A stretch of 64,000 nt of DNA from Paludibacteraceae bacterium (GTDB taxonomy: Bacteria > Bacteroidota > Bacteroidia > Bacteroidales > Paludibacteraceae), in assembly GCA_017446585.1 (NCBI GenBank), contig JAFSQL010000006.1:1-64000 (forward strand). The letters run 5' to 3'. How positions within the stretch are numbered: position 1 is the first letter of the stretch; each line of letters opens with the position of its first letter. Under the pieces are notes generated by a model, which had not been told where the DNA came from, searched no databases, and saw nothing but the letters and a program-made list of their open reading frames with translations. Positions 55,607 to 63,683 of this stretch are shown here, in pieces. A program made the position numbers and the translations under genes.

Positions 55607-55953
55607 CACTGCGATGTTCTGTGTTGTCCCGAAGGTGACTTCCCGACCTCATCCGAACATCCACACACACTATCATTAGGAGAAAAAATTATGCTTTCAT
55701 TCATCTTCGCGCGTGCACACGCCGCGCCCGCCGTTCATTTCGGTTTCTGCGGGATTTTTCTGCTTCCCCGCTTCCATTCACCACATTCTGACGCGGACTT
55801 GTTAGTCTGATTTCATGTTCGTCACCGCCCTTGCGGTGACCCGATGCGTCATGTCCACTCTTTTGGACATGACTGCGTCTATTCCTTCCTTTTTTCTTGT
55901 CGCTCCTCGCGACAAACGCTATACATGCATACAACAAACAAACACCTATTATT
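55607..55953 (+). promoter_or_regulatory. Long structured 5' leader with a short ORF and three hairpins
   Basis: GATGTTC (55613-55619) pairs with GAACATC (55655-55661), enclosing a smaller AGGT/ACCT stem. A 39-codon frame (55691-55810) follows. Then come three perfect hairpins: GTCACCGC/GCGGTGAC (55821-55840), ATGTCC-type stem GTCATGTCC/GGACATGAC (55848-55873) and TTGTCGC/GCGACAA (55897-55915). The signal-peptide ORF begins 39 bp later. It does not match a riboswitch class I know. A regulatory role is inferred only from the density of perfect hairpins. Confidence 0.5.
55691..55810 (+). CDS. Possible 39-residue leader peptide
   Basis: Short ORF preceded by AGGAG, 9 bp before the ATG, a rare Shine-Dalgarno-like match for this phylum. 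The peptide starts MLSFIFARAHAAPAV and has FGFCGIFLLP in the middle. It ends 10 bp before the first of three hairpins. It could be a translated upstream ORF, or chance in a conserved leader RNA. No function can be given. Confidence 0.3.
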   Translation: MLSFIFARAHAAPAVHFGFCGIFLLPRFHSPHSDADLLV

Positions 55954-57213
55954 ATGAGAAAAATCTTATTGACATTATTAACTACCCTCCTCTGCTCCGT
56001 CACGGCATGGGGAGCAACGGCGACATTGTCTGGTTTCACTGATACAACGCCTGCTGCAAGCAGTGGTCCTGTTTCTGTTGATAAAGGCGGATTAACTATC
56101 AGCAGCAATAATCTTTATGCTTCTGGTTCTAATAAAACATTTACCATAAATGCAGGAACAGGCAACACTATATCATCCATTGAATTAACTATGTCTGGGA
56201 CTAACAATAGATATACTAGTAGTAATATCACAAATTGCACGAGCTGTACCCGTTCTGGATCTGTTTATACTATCACAATTAGTCCTGCTACCCAAACAGT
56301 TTCTTTGAAGAATAACGGAGGAGCTGTTACAATCTCTCAGTTAGTTGTAACCTATTCTTCTTCTTGCACCTCCATCACGCCATCACTGTCATATGCGAGC
56401 GTTGGAGGAACGACGCTTGCCATCGGTGGCAGTTCTTCCGGCTCGCCAACCGTCACAGGCAACACAGGTAGCGGTGCTGTCACTTACGCCATTACGACTG
56501 CCACCCCTTCTGGTTGCGCCACGGTTGATGAAGACGGTATCGTCACAGGTGTTCACGCAGGTACTGCAACCGTGACAGCGACAGTTGCAGCAGCAAGCAC
56601 ATACTGCTCTGGAACAGCAACTGCCAACTTCACAATCTCCTGTAACTCCATCACCCCGACTTTCTCCACGGACTACACGTCAACTACCCTCACCGTGGGC
56701 GGAGGCAATTCTTCCACCCCAGTTGTCAACAAAGACGGAAGTTCAGGCGCCATCACATGGACCAGCAGTGCGCCAGCGAAAGCCACGGTCAACAGCAGCG
56801 GTGTCGTAACCCCTGTCGCCGCGGGTTCTGCCACTATTACCGCCACAATCGCCGCCAATGGCGATTACTGCGGAGGAACCGTCTCTAAGGATTTCACCAT
56901 CAATGCTGCCGCTTGCGCCCCTTCCATCTCCGCTTCTCCTTCTTCCGCCAACTACTGCAAGGATGACGTCGCAACCGCCCTCTCCTTCACTGGCTCGGGA
57001 CACAACGCCCAGAAATGGCAGTATTATGATGGAGACTCGTGGGAAGACATCGACGGGGCTACCAACGCCACCTACACCCCTTCCACCTCCGCCACCGGTT
57101 CCACGCAATACCGCGTCGTGACCACCTGCGACTCCTACACCACCACCGCCACTTCTTCCGCCGCCACCGTCACCGTCAAGACTTCACCTAATCTCACCAT
57201 CTCTTTGAACTAA
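55954..57213 (+). CDS. Secreted surface protein with Ig-like (Big_2-type) repeats
   Basis: Exported 419-residue protein. MRKILLTLLTTLLCSVTAWGA is a signal peptide, so the upstream frame start at 55897 is rejected. Residues ~22-150 form a beta-rich Ser/Thr/Asn-rich module (TISSIELTMSGTNNRYTSS, TISPATQTVSLKNNGGAV). Two similar ~90-residue Ig-like units follow (SITPSLSYASVGGTTLAIGG ... VDEDGIVTGVHAGTATVTATV and SITPTFSTDYTSTTLTVGGG ... VNSSGVVTPVAAGSATITATI), each with two cysteines, then a third Ig-like unit (SISASPSSANYCKDDVATAL). The end (NLTISLN) is abrupt: no C-terminal type IX sorting domain is seen. The first ~420 bp are AT-rich and the rest GC-rich. Confidence 0.75.
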   Translation: MRKILLTLLTTLLCSVTAWGATATLSGFTDTTPAASSGPVSVDKGGLTISSNNLYASGSNKTFTINAGTGNTISSIELTMSGTNNRYTSSNITNCTSCTRSGSVYTITISPATQTVSLKNNGGAVTISQLVVTYSSSCTSITPSLSYASVGGTTLAIGGSSSGSPTVTGNTGSGAVTYAITTATPSGCATVDEDGIVTGVHAGTATVTATVAAASTYCSGTATANFTISCNSITPTFSTDYTSTTLTVGGGNSSTPVVNKDGSSGAITWTSSAPAKATVNSSGVVTPVAAGSATITATIAANGDYCGGTVSKDFTINAAACAPSISASPSSANYCKDDVATALSFTGSGHNAQKWQYYDGDSWEDIDGATNATYTPSTSATGSTQYRVVTTCDSYTTTATSSAATVTVKTSPNLTISLN

Positions 57214-57253
57214 TACCCTCCAAGAAAAACTCCTAAATCCCCTTCATAACCAA

Positions 57254-57291
57254 AGCAAGCCTTTCTTTTCAGAAAGGCTTGCTATTTTTTT
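57254..57291 (+). terminator. Terminator of the Ig-repeat gene
   Basis: AGCAAGCCTTTCT (57254-57266) pairs perfectly with AGAAAGGCTTGCT (57271-57283) around TTTC, followed by ATTTTTTT. A strong intrinsic terminator, able to act in front of the convergent MuiA-family gene. Confidence 0.88.
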
Positions 57292-57308
57292 ATCTCTTAG
57301 TCAATTCG

Positions 57309-58922
57309 TTACTGAACATCAATGTTCCTTGATGACGGATACTTGACCTTATAAGAAAAACTTTTCGAAACGCTTTCACCCGCATTCAGGTGCAACTTCC
57401 ACGCCACCTCGCCTGTCGTCTTGTTCACACTTGCTCCGTCCGTATTCTCTTCTGTCACCACGACATCCGAGTATGTGCTTTTAGGCAGTTGGTCTTTCAG
57501 CGTCAAGTCTATGGCAACCGACTTGTTGTTCTTCACGGTCATCTTCCACCCGCGTGTCACCGTCACCTTATCACTCAACGTTTTCTTTCCCGTCATCTTC
57601 TCCTCTTGCACGCGGCTCACGGCAACGCTCTTGTCTCTGCCCAGCGACAACGACAACGTGTCTGTTGTCGCCTTGGCGTTAATATAAGTTTGCCCTACAT
57701 ACGTGTTCTGAAAGAAGAGGTTCGCCTTGCCACTCTGCAACTGCAGTTTCTCCCAGTCTGCCACTCGGGCGGTCAGGAACACGTCATTTTCCAATTTCGG
57801 AATCGCCACATATTCATACGTTGCCGCCAACGACTGTTGACCGATGGTCACCGTCGTGTTCTTCTCTCCCGATGGCAAACTGTATTTGGTTTCTATGGCG
57901 TACTCTACCGCCGTTGTTTGCTCCTGAATTGTCACCTCCGGTCCAACAGCGACATCTGCCAACGGGTCTCCCTCCACGGTAGCGACAATTGACCGCTTTG
58001 ACGACATCATCAACTTTGGCTCCGCTGGCGCGTGATAGACATTCGCCCCGCGCACCCTTATCTCGTTCCTATCCCTCAACTCCCATTGAGTCAGCACGGG
58101 AGCCGTTCCGCCCTGTGTCGGATTAGCGCTTGACAACGTTAACTTCACATCTTTCCACTCCTCCTTGGTGTTTTGACTCACCTCCGCCTTGATATCCAAC
58201 GCCACGGGTTCTTGCACGTTCTTGACACGAATGTCATAGATAGGTGTCCATGATGCGTTACCCACATAGTACGACAGGTCAAACACGGCGTTTTGGGCAC
58301 TGTTCGACACCACCTTCACCTCTATTTCTCCTGTCGCTTGGTCTGAAGTCTGGCCCGCCTCCGCAATCTGTTGTTCTATCTGTTTCTTTTGTTTCTTCAA
58401 GCGTTCTATCTCCGCGTCGTTCGCGTTCTTCTCCGTCAGCAGGGCGGTGAGACGTTCACGATAGTAGTCGTTCGCTTGTTTCAATACCGCCATATTCACC
58501 ATTGCGTCTGTCCCCGTCACACGACGGTTCTTACTGATAAACTCCCTCTCCTCATCCGCAACCTTATTCTTGACATTCAGATTGGCTATCTGCCTGTCTA
58601 TCTCCTCTTTTTGCTTCGTCAACGCCTCGGTGTTTTTGTTTTTCTGCGCTTCGCTGATATAATTCTTATCACCTTTCACCGACAGGATGGTCAAGTTTCC
58701 CTTCGCGTTCACTTGCACGCTGTTTGCCTTCAAATATGGCGACAGACCCGTGAAGCGCAACGTCGTCTCACCCTTTTCCAAGGCTACCGTTTGTTGGCGT
58801 TGCACCTGAGCTCCGTTCTTGAAGATGGTCACCTCCTTGGCTTTCGTCTTCACCTCCTTCTCAGCGGCACTCAAGGTCAGCGTCGCCAATGCCAAGGCTA
58901 TTGCTATTCCTGTTTTCTTCAT
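57309..58922 (-). CDS. MuiA/DUF4139 family protein (mucoidy-inhibitor-like)
   Basis: Exported protein of the DUF4139/MuiA family. 537 residues: signal peptide (MKKTGIAIALALATLTLSA), N-terminal DUF4140-like domain (AKEVTIFKNGAQVQRQQTVALEKGETTLRFTGLSPYLKANSVQV), a coiled-coil middle (residues ~95-185, rich in Gln, Glu and Lys), and the DUF4139 beta-rich part (LSYYVGNASWTPIYDIRVKN, WKDVKLTLSSANPTQGGTAP). Function is unproved; the name comes from a Serratia-like phenotype. A hairpin lies just upstream of the next gene. Confidence 0.85.
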   Translation of the reverse strand: MKKTGIAIALALATLTLSAAEKEVKTKAKEVTIFKNGAQVQRQQTVALEKGETTLRFTGLSPYLKANSVQVNAKGNLTILSVKGDKNYISEAQKNKNTEALTKQKEEIDRQIANLNVKNKVADEEREFISKNRRVTGTDAMVNMAVLKQANDYYRERLTALLTEKNANDAEIERLKKQKKQIEQQIAEAGQTSDQATGEIEVKVVSNSAQNAVFDLSYYVGNASWTPIYDIRVKNVQEPVALDIKAEVSQNTKEEWKDVKLTLSSANPTQGGTAPVLTQWELRDRNEIRVRGANVYHAPAEPKLMMSSKRSIVATVEGDPLADVAVGPEVTIQEQTTAVEYAIETKYSLPSGEKNTTVTIGQQSLAATYEYVAIPKLENDVFLTARVADWEKLQLQSGKANLFFQNTYVGQTYINAKATTDTLSLSLGRDKSVAVSRVQEEKMTGKKTLSDKVTVTRGWKMTVKNNKSVAIDLTLKDQLPKSTYSDVVVTEENTDGASVNKTTGEVAWKLHLNAGESVSKSFSYKVKYPSSRNIDVQ

Positions 58923-58955
58923 GATTCCATGTGTTTTTTTTCACCCATTTAACAC

Positions 58956-58991
58956 GACAGTCGTCGCGCTTTCCTTTGCCCGACGACTGTC
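58956..58991 (-). terminator. Hairpin downstream of the small secreted protein gene
   Basis: GACAGTCGTCG (58956-58966) pairs with CGACGACTGTC (58981-58991), an 11-bp perfect stem with a 14-base loop. No T run follows, so it may be a weak terminator. Confidence 0.45.
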
Positions 58992-59021
58992 CTTTTCTTT
59001 ATCTTTCTTTTCTCAAAAAAA

Positions 59022-59630
59022 TTATTTTCCGTAAACCTTGATGTCGTGAATACGGAACGTTTGGTTCTCTGGCTCTTCCTTACCGCATGGCGTAGGCACG
59101 AACTTCAACGTGACGTTTGCAGCATTCACGTTAATCGTGTGGTTGAATCCGTATTGAGCGTCTTGACCCTCGCTCTTCGCACCTATATACTCACCCACTT
59201 TGCTCCAAGTCTTGCCGCCGTCCGTCGATTTCATCAACGCATAGCCGCGCATGTCACCCGTCGCGCTCGCTCCTACCTCTATCTTCGATACGTAAGGGAA
59301 AGCGCCTATGCTCAATTCGCAACCCTCTTTCTTGTTCACTTCCACATATCCTGCGCTTACGTTCGCAGGGCTCTTCTTCGCTTCGCAAGTTGGAGTCACT
59401 GCCGATGCCTTCAACCCGTAGGTCACCTTCACGTCTCCGTACACCTTGCTAATCTTCAAATTCGTCTTCGAATTGGTCTTCTTCTTGCCGCATGCCAACG
59501 TGTCCGCTCCGGCACGCCATCCTTGTTCCGTAAAGCCTTGGAAGTTTTCTTCCATCACCACGCTTTGTGCGTTTACCGTTACGCCTCCCATCATCATGGC
59601 GGCTGCGAGAATCAATTTAATTGTTTTCAT
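59022..59630 (-). CDS. Small secreted protein, function unknown
   Basis: 202 residues when started at MKTIKLILAAAMMMGGVTVNAQ, a clear signal peptide; an ATG at 59699 upstream would place it behind 23 extra residues and across the -7 box TATATTTG. The rest is beta-rich with several lysine/serine turns (ENFQGFTEQGW, KIEVGASATGDMRGYALMKS, GGKTWSKVGEYIG, FRIHDIKVYGK), resembling the jelly-roll or choice-of-anchor modules of Bacteroidetes surface proteins. Three or four cysteines could form disulfides. No partner is evident. Confidence 0.65.
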   Translation of the reverse strand: MKTIKLILAAAMMMGGVTVNAQSVVMEENFQGFTEQGWRAGADTLACGKKKTNSKTNLKISKVYGDVKVTYGLKASAVTPTCEAKKSPANVSAGYVEVNKKEGCELSIGAFPYVSKIEVGASATGDMRGYALMKSTDGGKTWSKVGEYIGAKSEGQDAQYGFNHTINVNAANVTLKFVPTPCGKEEPENQTFRIHDIKVYGK

Positions 59631-59720
59631 AGTTTGCTGATTTTGGTTATTTGTTGTGTTACTATTCGCAAATATACAATTCTTATGCCATTTTTTCAAA
59701 AAAACTCCTCTTGATTCGTG

Positions 59721-60320
59721 TCAAGCCTTGTTCTGAATCAGGTTCATGAACTCCTCACGCGTCTTCGCGCTCTCAAACGCTCCCGTGAAGTCACTTGTCG
59801 TCGTCACGCTGTTTATCTTCTCTATTCCCCGCATCTGCATGCACGTGTGGCTGGCTTCTATCACCACCATCACGCCTAATGGGTTCAACGTCTGTTGTAT
59901 GCAATCCTTAATCTGTGTTGTCAAACGTTCTTGCACCTGAAGGCGGCGAGCGAACACCTCCACCACGCGCGCTATCTTGCTCAACCCCGTGATGTAACCG
60001 TTCGGTATGTAACCCACATGAGCCTTTCCATAGAAGGGCAACAAGTGATGTTCACACAACGAGTAGAAATCAATGTCTTTCACAATCACCATCTGCCTGT
60101 AATCTTCCTTGAACATCGCTCCCTTGATGATTTCCGCCGCGTCCGTCTTATATCCCAACGTGAAGAATTCCATCGCCTTTGCCGCCCTCACGGGGGTCTT
60201 CACCAAACCTTCTCTCTCTGGGTCTTCGCCTATCATTTCCAAGATGCGCCTATACTGCTGCGCCATCTCTTTCGTATGCTCGGTGATGGGTTCCGACGCT
60301 ACCAGTCTGTTGTCTTCCAT
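59721..60320 (-). CDS. folE: GTP cyclohydrolase I
   Basis: First enzyme of tetrahydrofolate (and pterin) synthesis, converting GTP to dihydroneopterin triphosphate. 199 residues. Zinc and active-site region [22 protein letters not shown], then [24 protein letters not shown] and [15 protein letters not shown], all intact. Type IA. The SPOR-domain gene starts 15 bp upstream on the same strand, so they are likely one transcript. Confidence 0.96.
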   Translation of the reverse strand: MEDNRLVASEPITEHTKEMAQQYRRILEMIGEDPEREGLVKTPVRAAKAMEFFTLGYKTDAAEIIKGAMFKEDYRQMVIVKDIDFYSLCEHHLLPFYGKAHVGYIPNGYITGLSKIARVVEVFARRLQVQERLTTQIKDCIQQTLNPLGVMVVIEASHTCMQMRGIEKINSVTTTSDFTGAFESAKTREEFMNLIQNKA

Positions 60321-60335
60321 GCTGTTTCTTTTTTT

Positions 60336-60824
60336 CTATTCAGGAACGTTCACTTTGTCCTTCACGATATAAATCTCACTCGCCATCTCAGGAAACGACT
60401 CTTTCAACGCCTCCCTCAACGATTGTGCCTCCACGTTGCTCGTGCAGTCACCCACCCTCACTTTCCAAAATGGCGATTGCCATGTCACATATACGGGCAG
60501 ATTGCCATACCTTGCCTCCACTTGTTCCTTCACCGCTTCTGCTTGTGTCTTTGAGGTGCCTTGTTGGTTGCTGCTGAACATCTGCACGCGCCAACCTGCC
60601 ACTTGGTTCATTTTCACATTCTCACGAGCATACGCCTGACACTTTTCCACCAAGGTCGCTATGCGCTCATCCTGATTCAACTCTATCTTGCCGTTCGATT
60701 TACTGTTGTCCGTTAAGGATTTCACGTAATCATACCTTTCTACGACCGGAGCGGCTTCTTCTTGTGCTCTCAACGCCATGCTCATGGCTACTGCCACTAT
60801 CGTCATTACAACTGTCCTGACCAT
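60336..60824 (-). CDS. SPOR-domain protein
   Basis: Exported protein with a C-terminal peptidoglycan-binding SPOR domain. Starting at MVRTVVMTIVAVAMSMALRAQ (signal peptide) gives 162 residues; alternatives at 60866 or 60929 are possible. The SPOR part is GWRVQMFSSNQQGTSKTQAEAVKEQVEARYGNLPVYVTWQSPFWKVRVGDCTSNVEAQSL-type; it binds septal peptidoglycan lacking stem peptides. A -7 box TAACTTTG (60892-60885) lies upstream, next to the divergent symporter promoter. Confidence 0.82.
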   Translation of the reverse strand: MVRTVVMTIVAVAMSMALRAQEEAAPVVERYDYVKSLTDNSKSNGKIELNQDERIATLVEKCQAYARENVKMNQVAGWRVQMFSSNQQGTSKTQAEAVKEQVEARYGNLPVYVTWQSPFWKVRVGDCTSNVEAQSLREALKESFPEMASEIYIVKDKVNVPE

Positions 60825-60884
60825 GTTGTTCCTGTTCTTTTTGTCCTCAACATGCTTCCACGCCATTACTTCCACACGAAAACG

Positions 60885-60904
60885 CAAAGTTACCAATATT
60901 TTTG
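60885..60904. promoter_or_regulatory. Back-to-back -7 boxes of the SPOR gene and the symporter gene
   Basis: Minus-strand TAACTTTG (60892-60885) and plus-strand TATTTTTG (60897-60904) are separated by 4 bp. The two promoters diverge and must share their upstream elements. Confidence 0.45.
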
Positions 60905-60920
60905 TAGATTTGCCATCGTT

Positions 60921-62261
60921 TTGGCACAAGGCACATTCAATACTAAAATCGGAACTTTCGCTGCTGTGGCTGGTAGCGTGGTGGGACTTGGCAACATCTG
61001 GCGTTTCCCATACCTTGCGGGCGACAATGGTGGCTTTGCTTTCCTGATTATCTACCTCTTCGTCTCACTCCTCATTTCCATGCCGCTCATGCTCTCCGAG
61101 TTTTCCATCGGACGGTCTCAGCGATGCAATGCCATGCGGGCTTTCCGTAACATTTCCTCCGGACCTTGGTTTCTCATCGGCTTTCTTGGCGTCGCCACCG
61201 CCTACGTCATCGACTCGTTCTATATGGTCGTGGGCGGCTGGTCGCTCAAGTTTTTGCAACTTTCCATCGTCAACGCCTTTGCCGACATGTCTGCCGCCGA
61301 CATCAAAGGGACGTTCGGGCATCTGCTCAGCAACGGCACCCAACTTGTTCTTTGGAGCGAAGCCACTCTCGTCATCGCCACCGCTGTCATTATCGGCGGA
61401 GTTTCCAATGGCATAGAGAAGTTCAACAAATATCTCATGCCCATTCTCCTCCTGCTCCTCATCATCTTGGCGGTCAACTCCATCTTCTTCCTTCCTGATT
61501 CCTACAAAGGGCTGCAATTCCTCTTTTACCCCGATTTCTCCAAAATCACATTCCAAACCGTTCTGAAGGCACTGGGGCAATCATTCTTCTCCCTCTCACT
61601 CGGCATGGGTGCCATGCTCACCTATTCTGCCTATATGCCCAAATCACAACGCCTGCCACGCACGGCACTTTTCATCGTTTCCTTCGACACCATCGTAGCC
61701 ATCATCTCTGGCTTGGCTATCTTCCCTGCCGTTTTCAGTTTTGGCATCGACCCTTCCGCAGGTCCGGAACTTCTGTTCATCACCATGCCTGCGGTCTTCT
61801 CCAAAATCGTAGGAGGACAATTCCTCGCCATCCTCTTCTTCCTCTTGGTTTTCCTTGCCGCCAGCACTTCTCAAGTGTCCTTGCTCGAAGTCGTTACCGC
61901 CTATGTCAGCGAGGAACTGCACATTCAGCGTCGCAAGGCCGCCATCCTCATCTTCCTCACCATGACCTGCACCGGGGGCATCTGTGCGCTCTCACTCACG
62001 GGAGCGCCTTCACTTACGTTCTTCGACATGTCCGTTTTCGACATCTTCGACTATGTCTCCTCCAACATCATGTTGCCAATTGGCGGTCTCCTCATCGTGC
62101 TCTTTGCCGGATGGATCATGCCCAAACGCATCTTGCATGCACAACTTACCAACAACGCTGACCACGAACCTTTCTACTTCAAAATCATCCGATTCCTCAT
62201 TCGCTTTGTCGCACCAATCTTTGTCTCCATTCTCTTCCTCCACCTTATCGGAATTTTCTAA
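60921..62261 (+). CDS. Sodium:neurotransmitter symporter (SNF) family transporter
   Basis: Inner-membrane LeuT-fold transporter that takes up an amino acid or amine with sodium. About 446 residues and ~11-12 helices. Helix 1 reads IGTFAAVAGSVVGLGNIWRFPYLAGDNGGFAFL, the family's NIWRFP signature. A TTG at 60921 is the likely start because the -7 box is at 60897-60904; the longer frame from 60762 is antisense to the SPOR gene. Later motifs QSFFSLSLGMGAMLTYSAYMPK and FFLLVFLAASTSQVSLLEVV support the assignment. Confidence 0.9.
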   Translation: MAQGTFNTKIGTFAAVAGSVVGLGNIWRFPYLAGDNGGFAFLIIYLFVSLLISMPLMLSEFSIGRSQRCNAMRAFRNISSGPWFLIGFLGVATAYVIDSFYMVVGGWSLKFLQLSIVNAFADMSAADIKGTFGHLLSNGTQLVLWSEATLVIATAVIIGGVSNGIEKFNKYLMPILLLLLIILAVNSIFFLPDSYKGLQFLFYPDFSKITFQTVLKALGQSFFSLSLGMGAMLTYSAYMPKSQRLPRTALFIVSFDTIVAIISGLAIFPAVFSFGIDPSAGPELLFITMPAVFSKIVGGQFLAILFFLLVFLAASTSQVSLLEVVTAYVSEELHIQRRKAAILIFLTMTCTGGICALSLTGAPSLTFFDMSVFDIFDYVSSNIMLPIGGLLIVLFAGWIMPKRILHAQLTNNADHEPFYFKIIRFLIRFVAPIFVSILFLHLIGIF

Positions 62262-63156
62262 TCCACCCTTCCAAGGCTCTTTTTACGCCCCCAATCCATT
62301 TCGGGTGGCAACGTGCCACTTCATGATACGTCCGCTCTTCAGCACCGAAACCGGCGTAAAACCTATCCACGCCCGCTGACATCGAACCCTCGAAATCCAA
62401 CTCCCTGCCACTACCGGCATACTTCCTCACTATCCAATCTACCACGGCTGCCGATGCACCCATTCGCTTCCCCGTTCCCGACGTGGCGGCTATCAGATAG
62501 ACCAATCGTCCCTCTCCGCTGTCAACCAACAGAACCTCCGACAGCACCTCACCTTCTCCACTTCTTGCGACAATCCATTTCCCCTTCCCTTCTTTCACAA
62601 TGTGGTTTACCAATAGCCTCGTCTCCCTTTCGTTCGCCACATGATCATTTTCTTGCTGATAGAATTGGAAATTTTTCTTTTCGTCTTTTCCTTCCTCCAC
62701 GCGAACGTCGTTCGATTTCGCTTTCCTTATGTTTCTTCGAGCGTTCTCCGAATATCCTCGCGCTATCGTTTCATACCTTTCTGTCAAACTCAGAACGCGA
62801 TTTCTCCTCGCCTCACGACTGTATTTCCCGGCTTCATTCTTCTCGTTTGTCTGCATCACGAAACTGCGGCATGGCAGTTTCTCATAAAACGCCGCCTCGT
62901 CTTTCGTTTCTCCAAACACGCCTAACTGCTGTGTCAGTGGCGGTTGCATGATATAACGCACCACACCCGCCTTCTTCACCCAATACGGCATCACCGCCTC
63001 ATAGTCTCCTTCCACCAGTCCGTGCCACCCTTCCGCAACGATGTCTAACCACCATGTTTGTCCATACGGCAAACCGCTTCTCCGACACACGGCGTTCCAC
63101 TTCTTCTCATCTATCTCCTTGCGGCTCAAGTCTCTTATGTCTTGCCGATCTTTCAT
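62245..63156 (-). CDS. FemAB/GNAT-like acyltransferase family protein
   Basis: Predicted cytosolic acyltransferase of unknown substrate. 303 residues: N-terminal part with PYGQTWWLDIVAEGWHGLVEGDYEAVMPYWVKK and MQPPLTQQLGVF, a helical region with ARRNIRKAKSNDV, and a GNAT-like second half (ARSGEGEVLSEVLLVDSGEGRLVYLIAATSGTGKRMGASAAVVDWIV) resembling FemAB or lipid-modifying enzymes. This arrangement is common in Bacteroidetes. The start codon overlaps the aroK stop by 4 bp; the 3' end overlaps the convergent symporter by 17 bp. Confidence 0.7.
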   Translation of the reverse strand: MKDRQDIRDLSRKEIDEKKWNAVCRRSGLPYGQTWWLDIVAEGWHGLVEGDYEAVMPYWVKKAGVVRYIMQPPLTQQLGVFGETKDEAAFYEKLPCRSFVMQTNEKNEAGKYSREARRNRVLSLTERYETIARGYSENARRNIRKAKSNDVRVEEGKDEKKNFQFYQQENDHVANERETRLLVNHIVKEGKGKWIVARSGEGEVLSEVLLVDSGEGRLVYLIAATSGTGKRMGASAAVVDWIVRKYAGSGRELDFEGSMSAGVDRFYAGFGAEERTYHEVARCHPKWIGGVKRALEGWIRKFR

Positions 63157-63680
63157 GCTTCCTGGGTAATGTTTATCACCGCAGTGGCTGTTTCTTCCGC
63201 GCTGTTGCCGTCTGTGTCCATGACGTGCGTTGCCCTCTCATAATACGCCTTGCGCTTCGCCAACTGCTCTTCTATGAAAGCATGCAGTTCCTCCTCGCTT
63301 TTCCCCTTCAGTATCGGACGGTTCCTCGTTCCGTGCGTCACAATCAATCGTTTTGCCAACGATTCCGCACTCATGCGCAAATACACCACCTTCCCTGTTT
63401 CCAGCATCACTTCCATATTATCACTTTGACATGGTGTTCCGCCACCGGTCGAAATCACCACGTTCTCCATCCCGCACACTTCTTCAAGCATGTTCCTTTC
63501 CATTTTCCTGAATCCGGACTCTCCCCTCGTGGCGAATATTTCGTTGATTGTCTGCCTGAAACGACTTTCTATGCGCTTGTCCATATCTATCATTTCCCAC
63601 CCCAATCGTCGCGCGACTATCCTGGCCACGGTCGATTTCCCGCAACCCATATACCCCACTATATATATACGATTTTGCAT
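63153..63680 (-). CDS. aroK: Shikimate kinase
   Basis: Phosphorylates shikimate at the 3-hydroxyl in aromatic amino acid synthesis. 175 residues. P-loop VGYMGCGKSTVA, substrate-binding DMDKRIESRF and RGESGFRKME, the glycine-rich STGGGTPC, and the lid region RNRPILKGKS are all present. The next gene on this strand overlaps by 4 bp, and the protease fragment upstream ends 3 bp before the ATG. Confidence 0.94.
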   Translation of the reverse strand: MQNRIYIVGYMGCGKSTVARIVARRLGWEMIDMDKRIESRFRQTINEIFATRGESGFRKMERNMLEEVCGMENVVISTGGGTPCQSDNMEVMLETGKVVYLRMSAESLAKRLIVTHGTRNRPILKGKSEEELHAFIEEQLAKRKAYYERATHVMDTDGNSAEETATAVINITQEA

Positions 63681-63683
63681 TCT

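Noticed and set aside
55701..56108. 135-codon minus-strand ORF over the structured leader
   Set aside because: Antisense to the leader and signal peptide; very basic residue run from repeated hairpin bases, no family.
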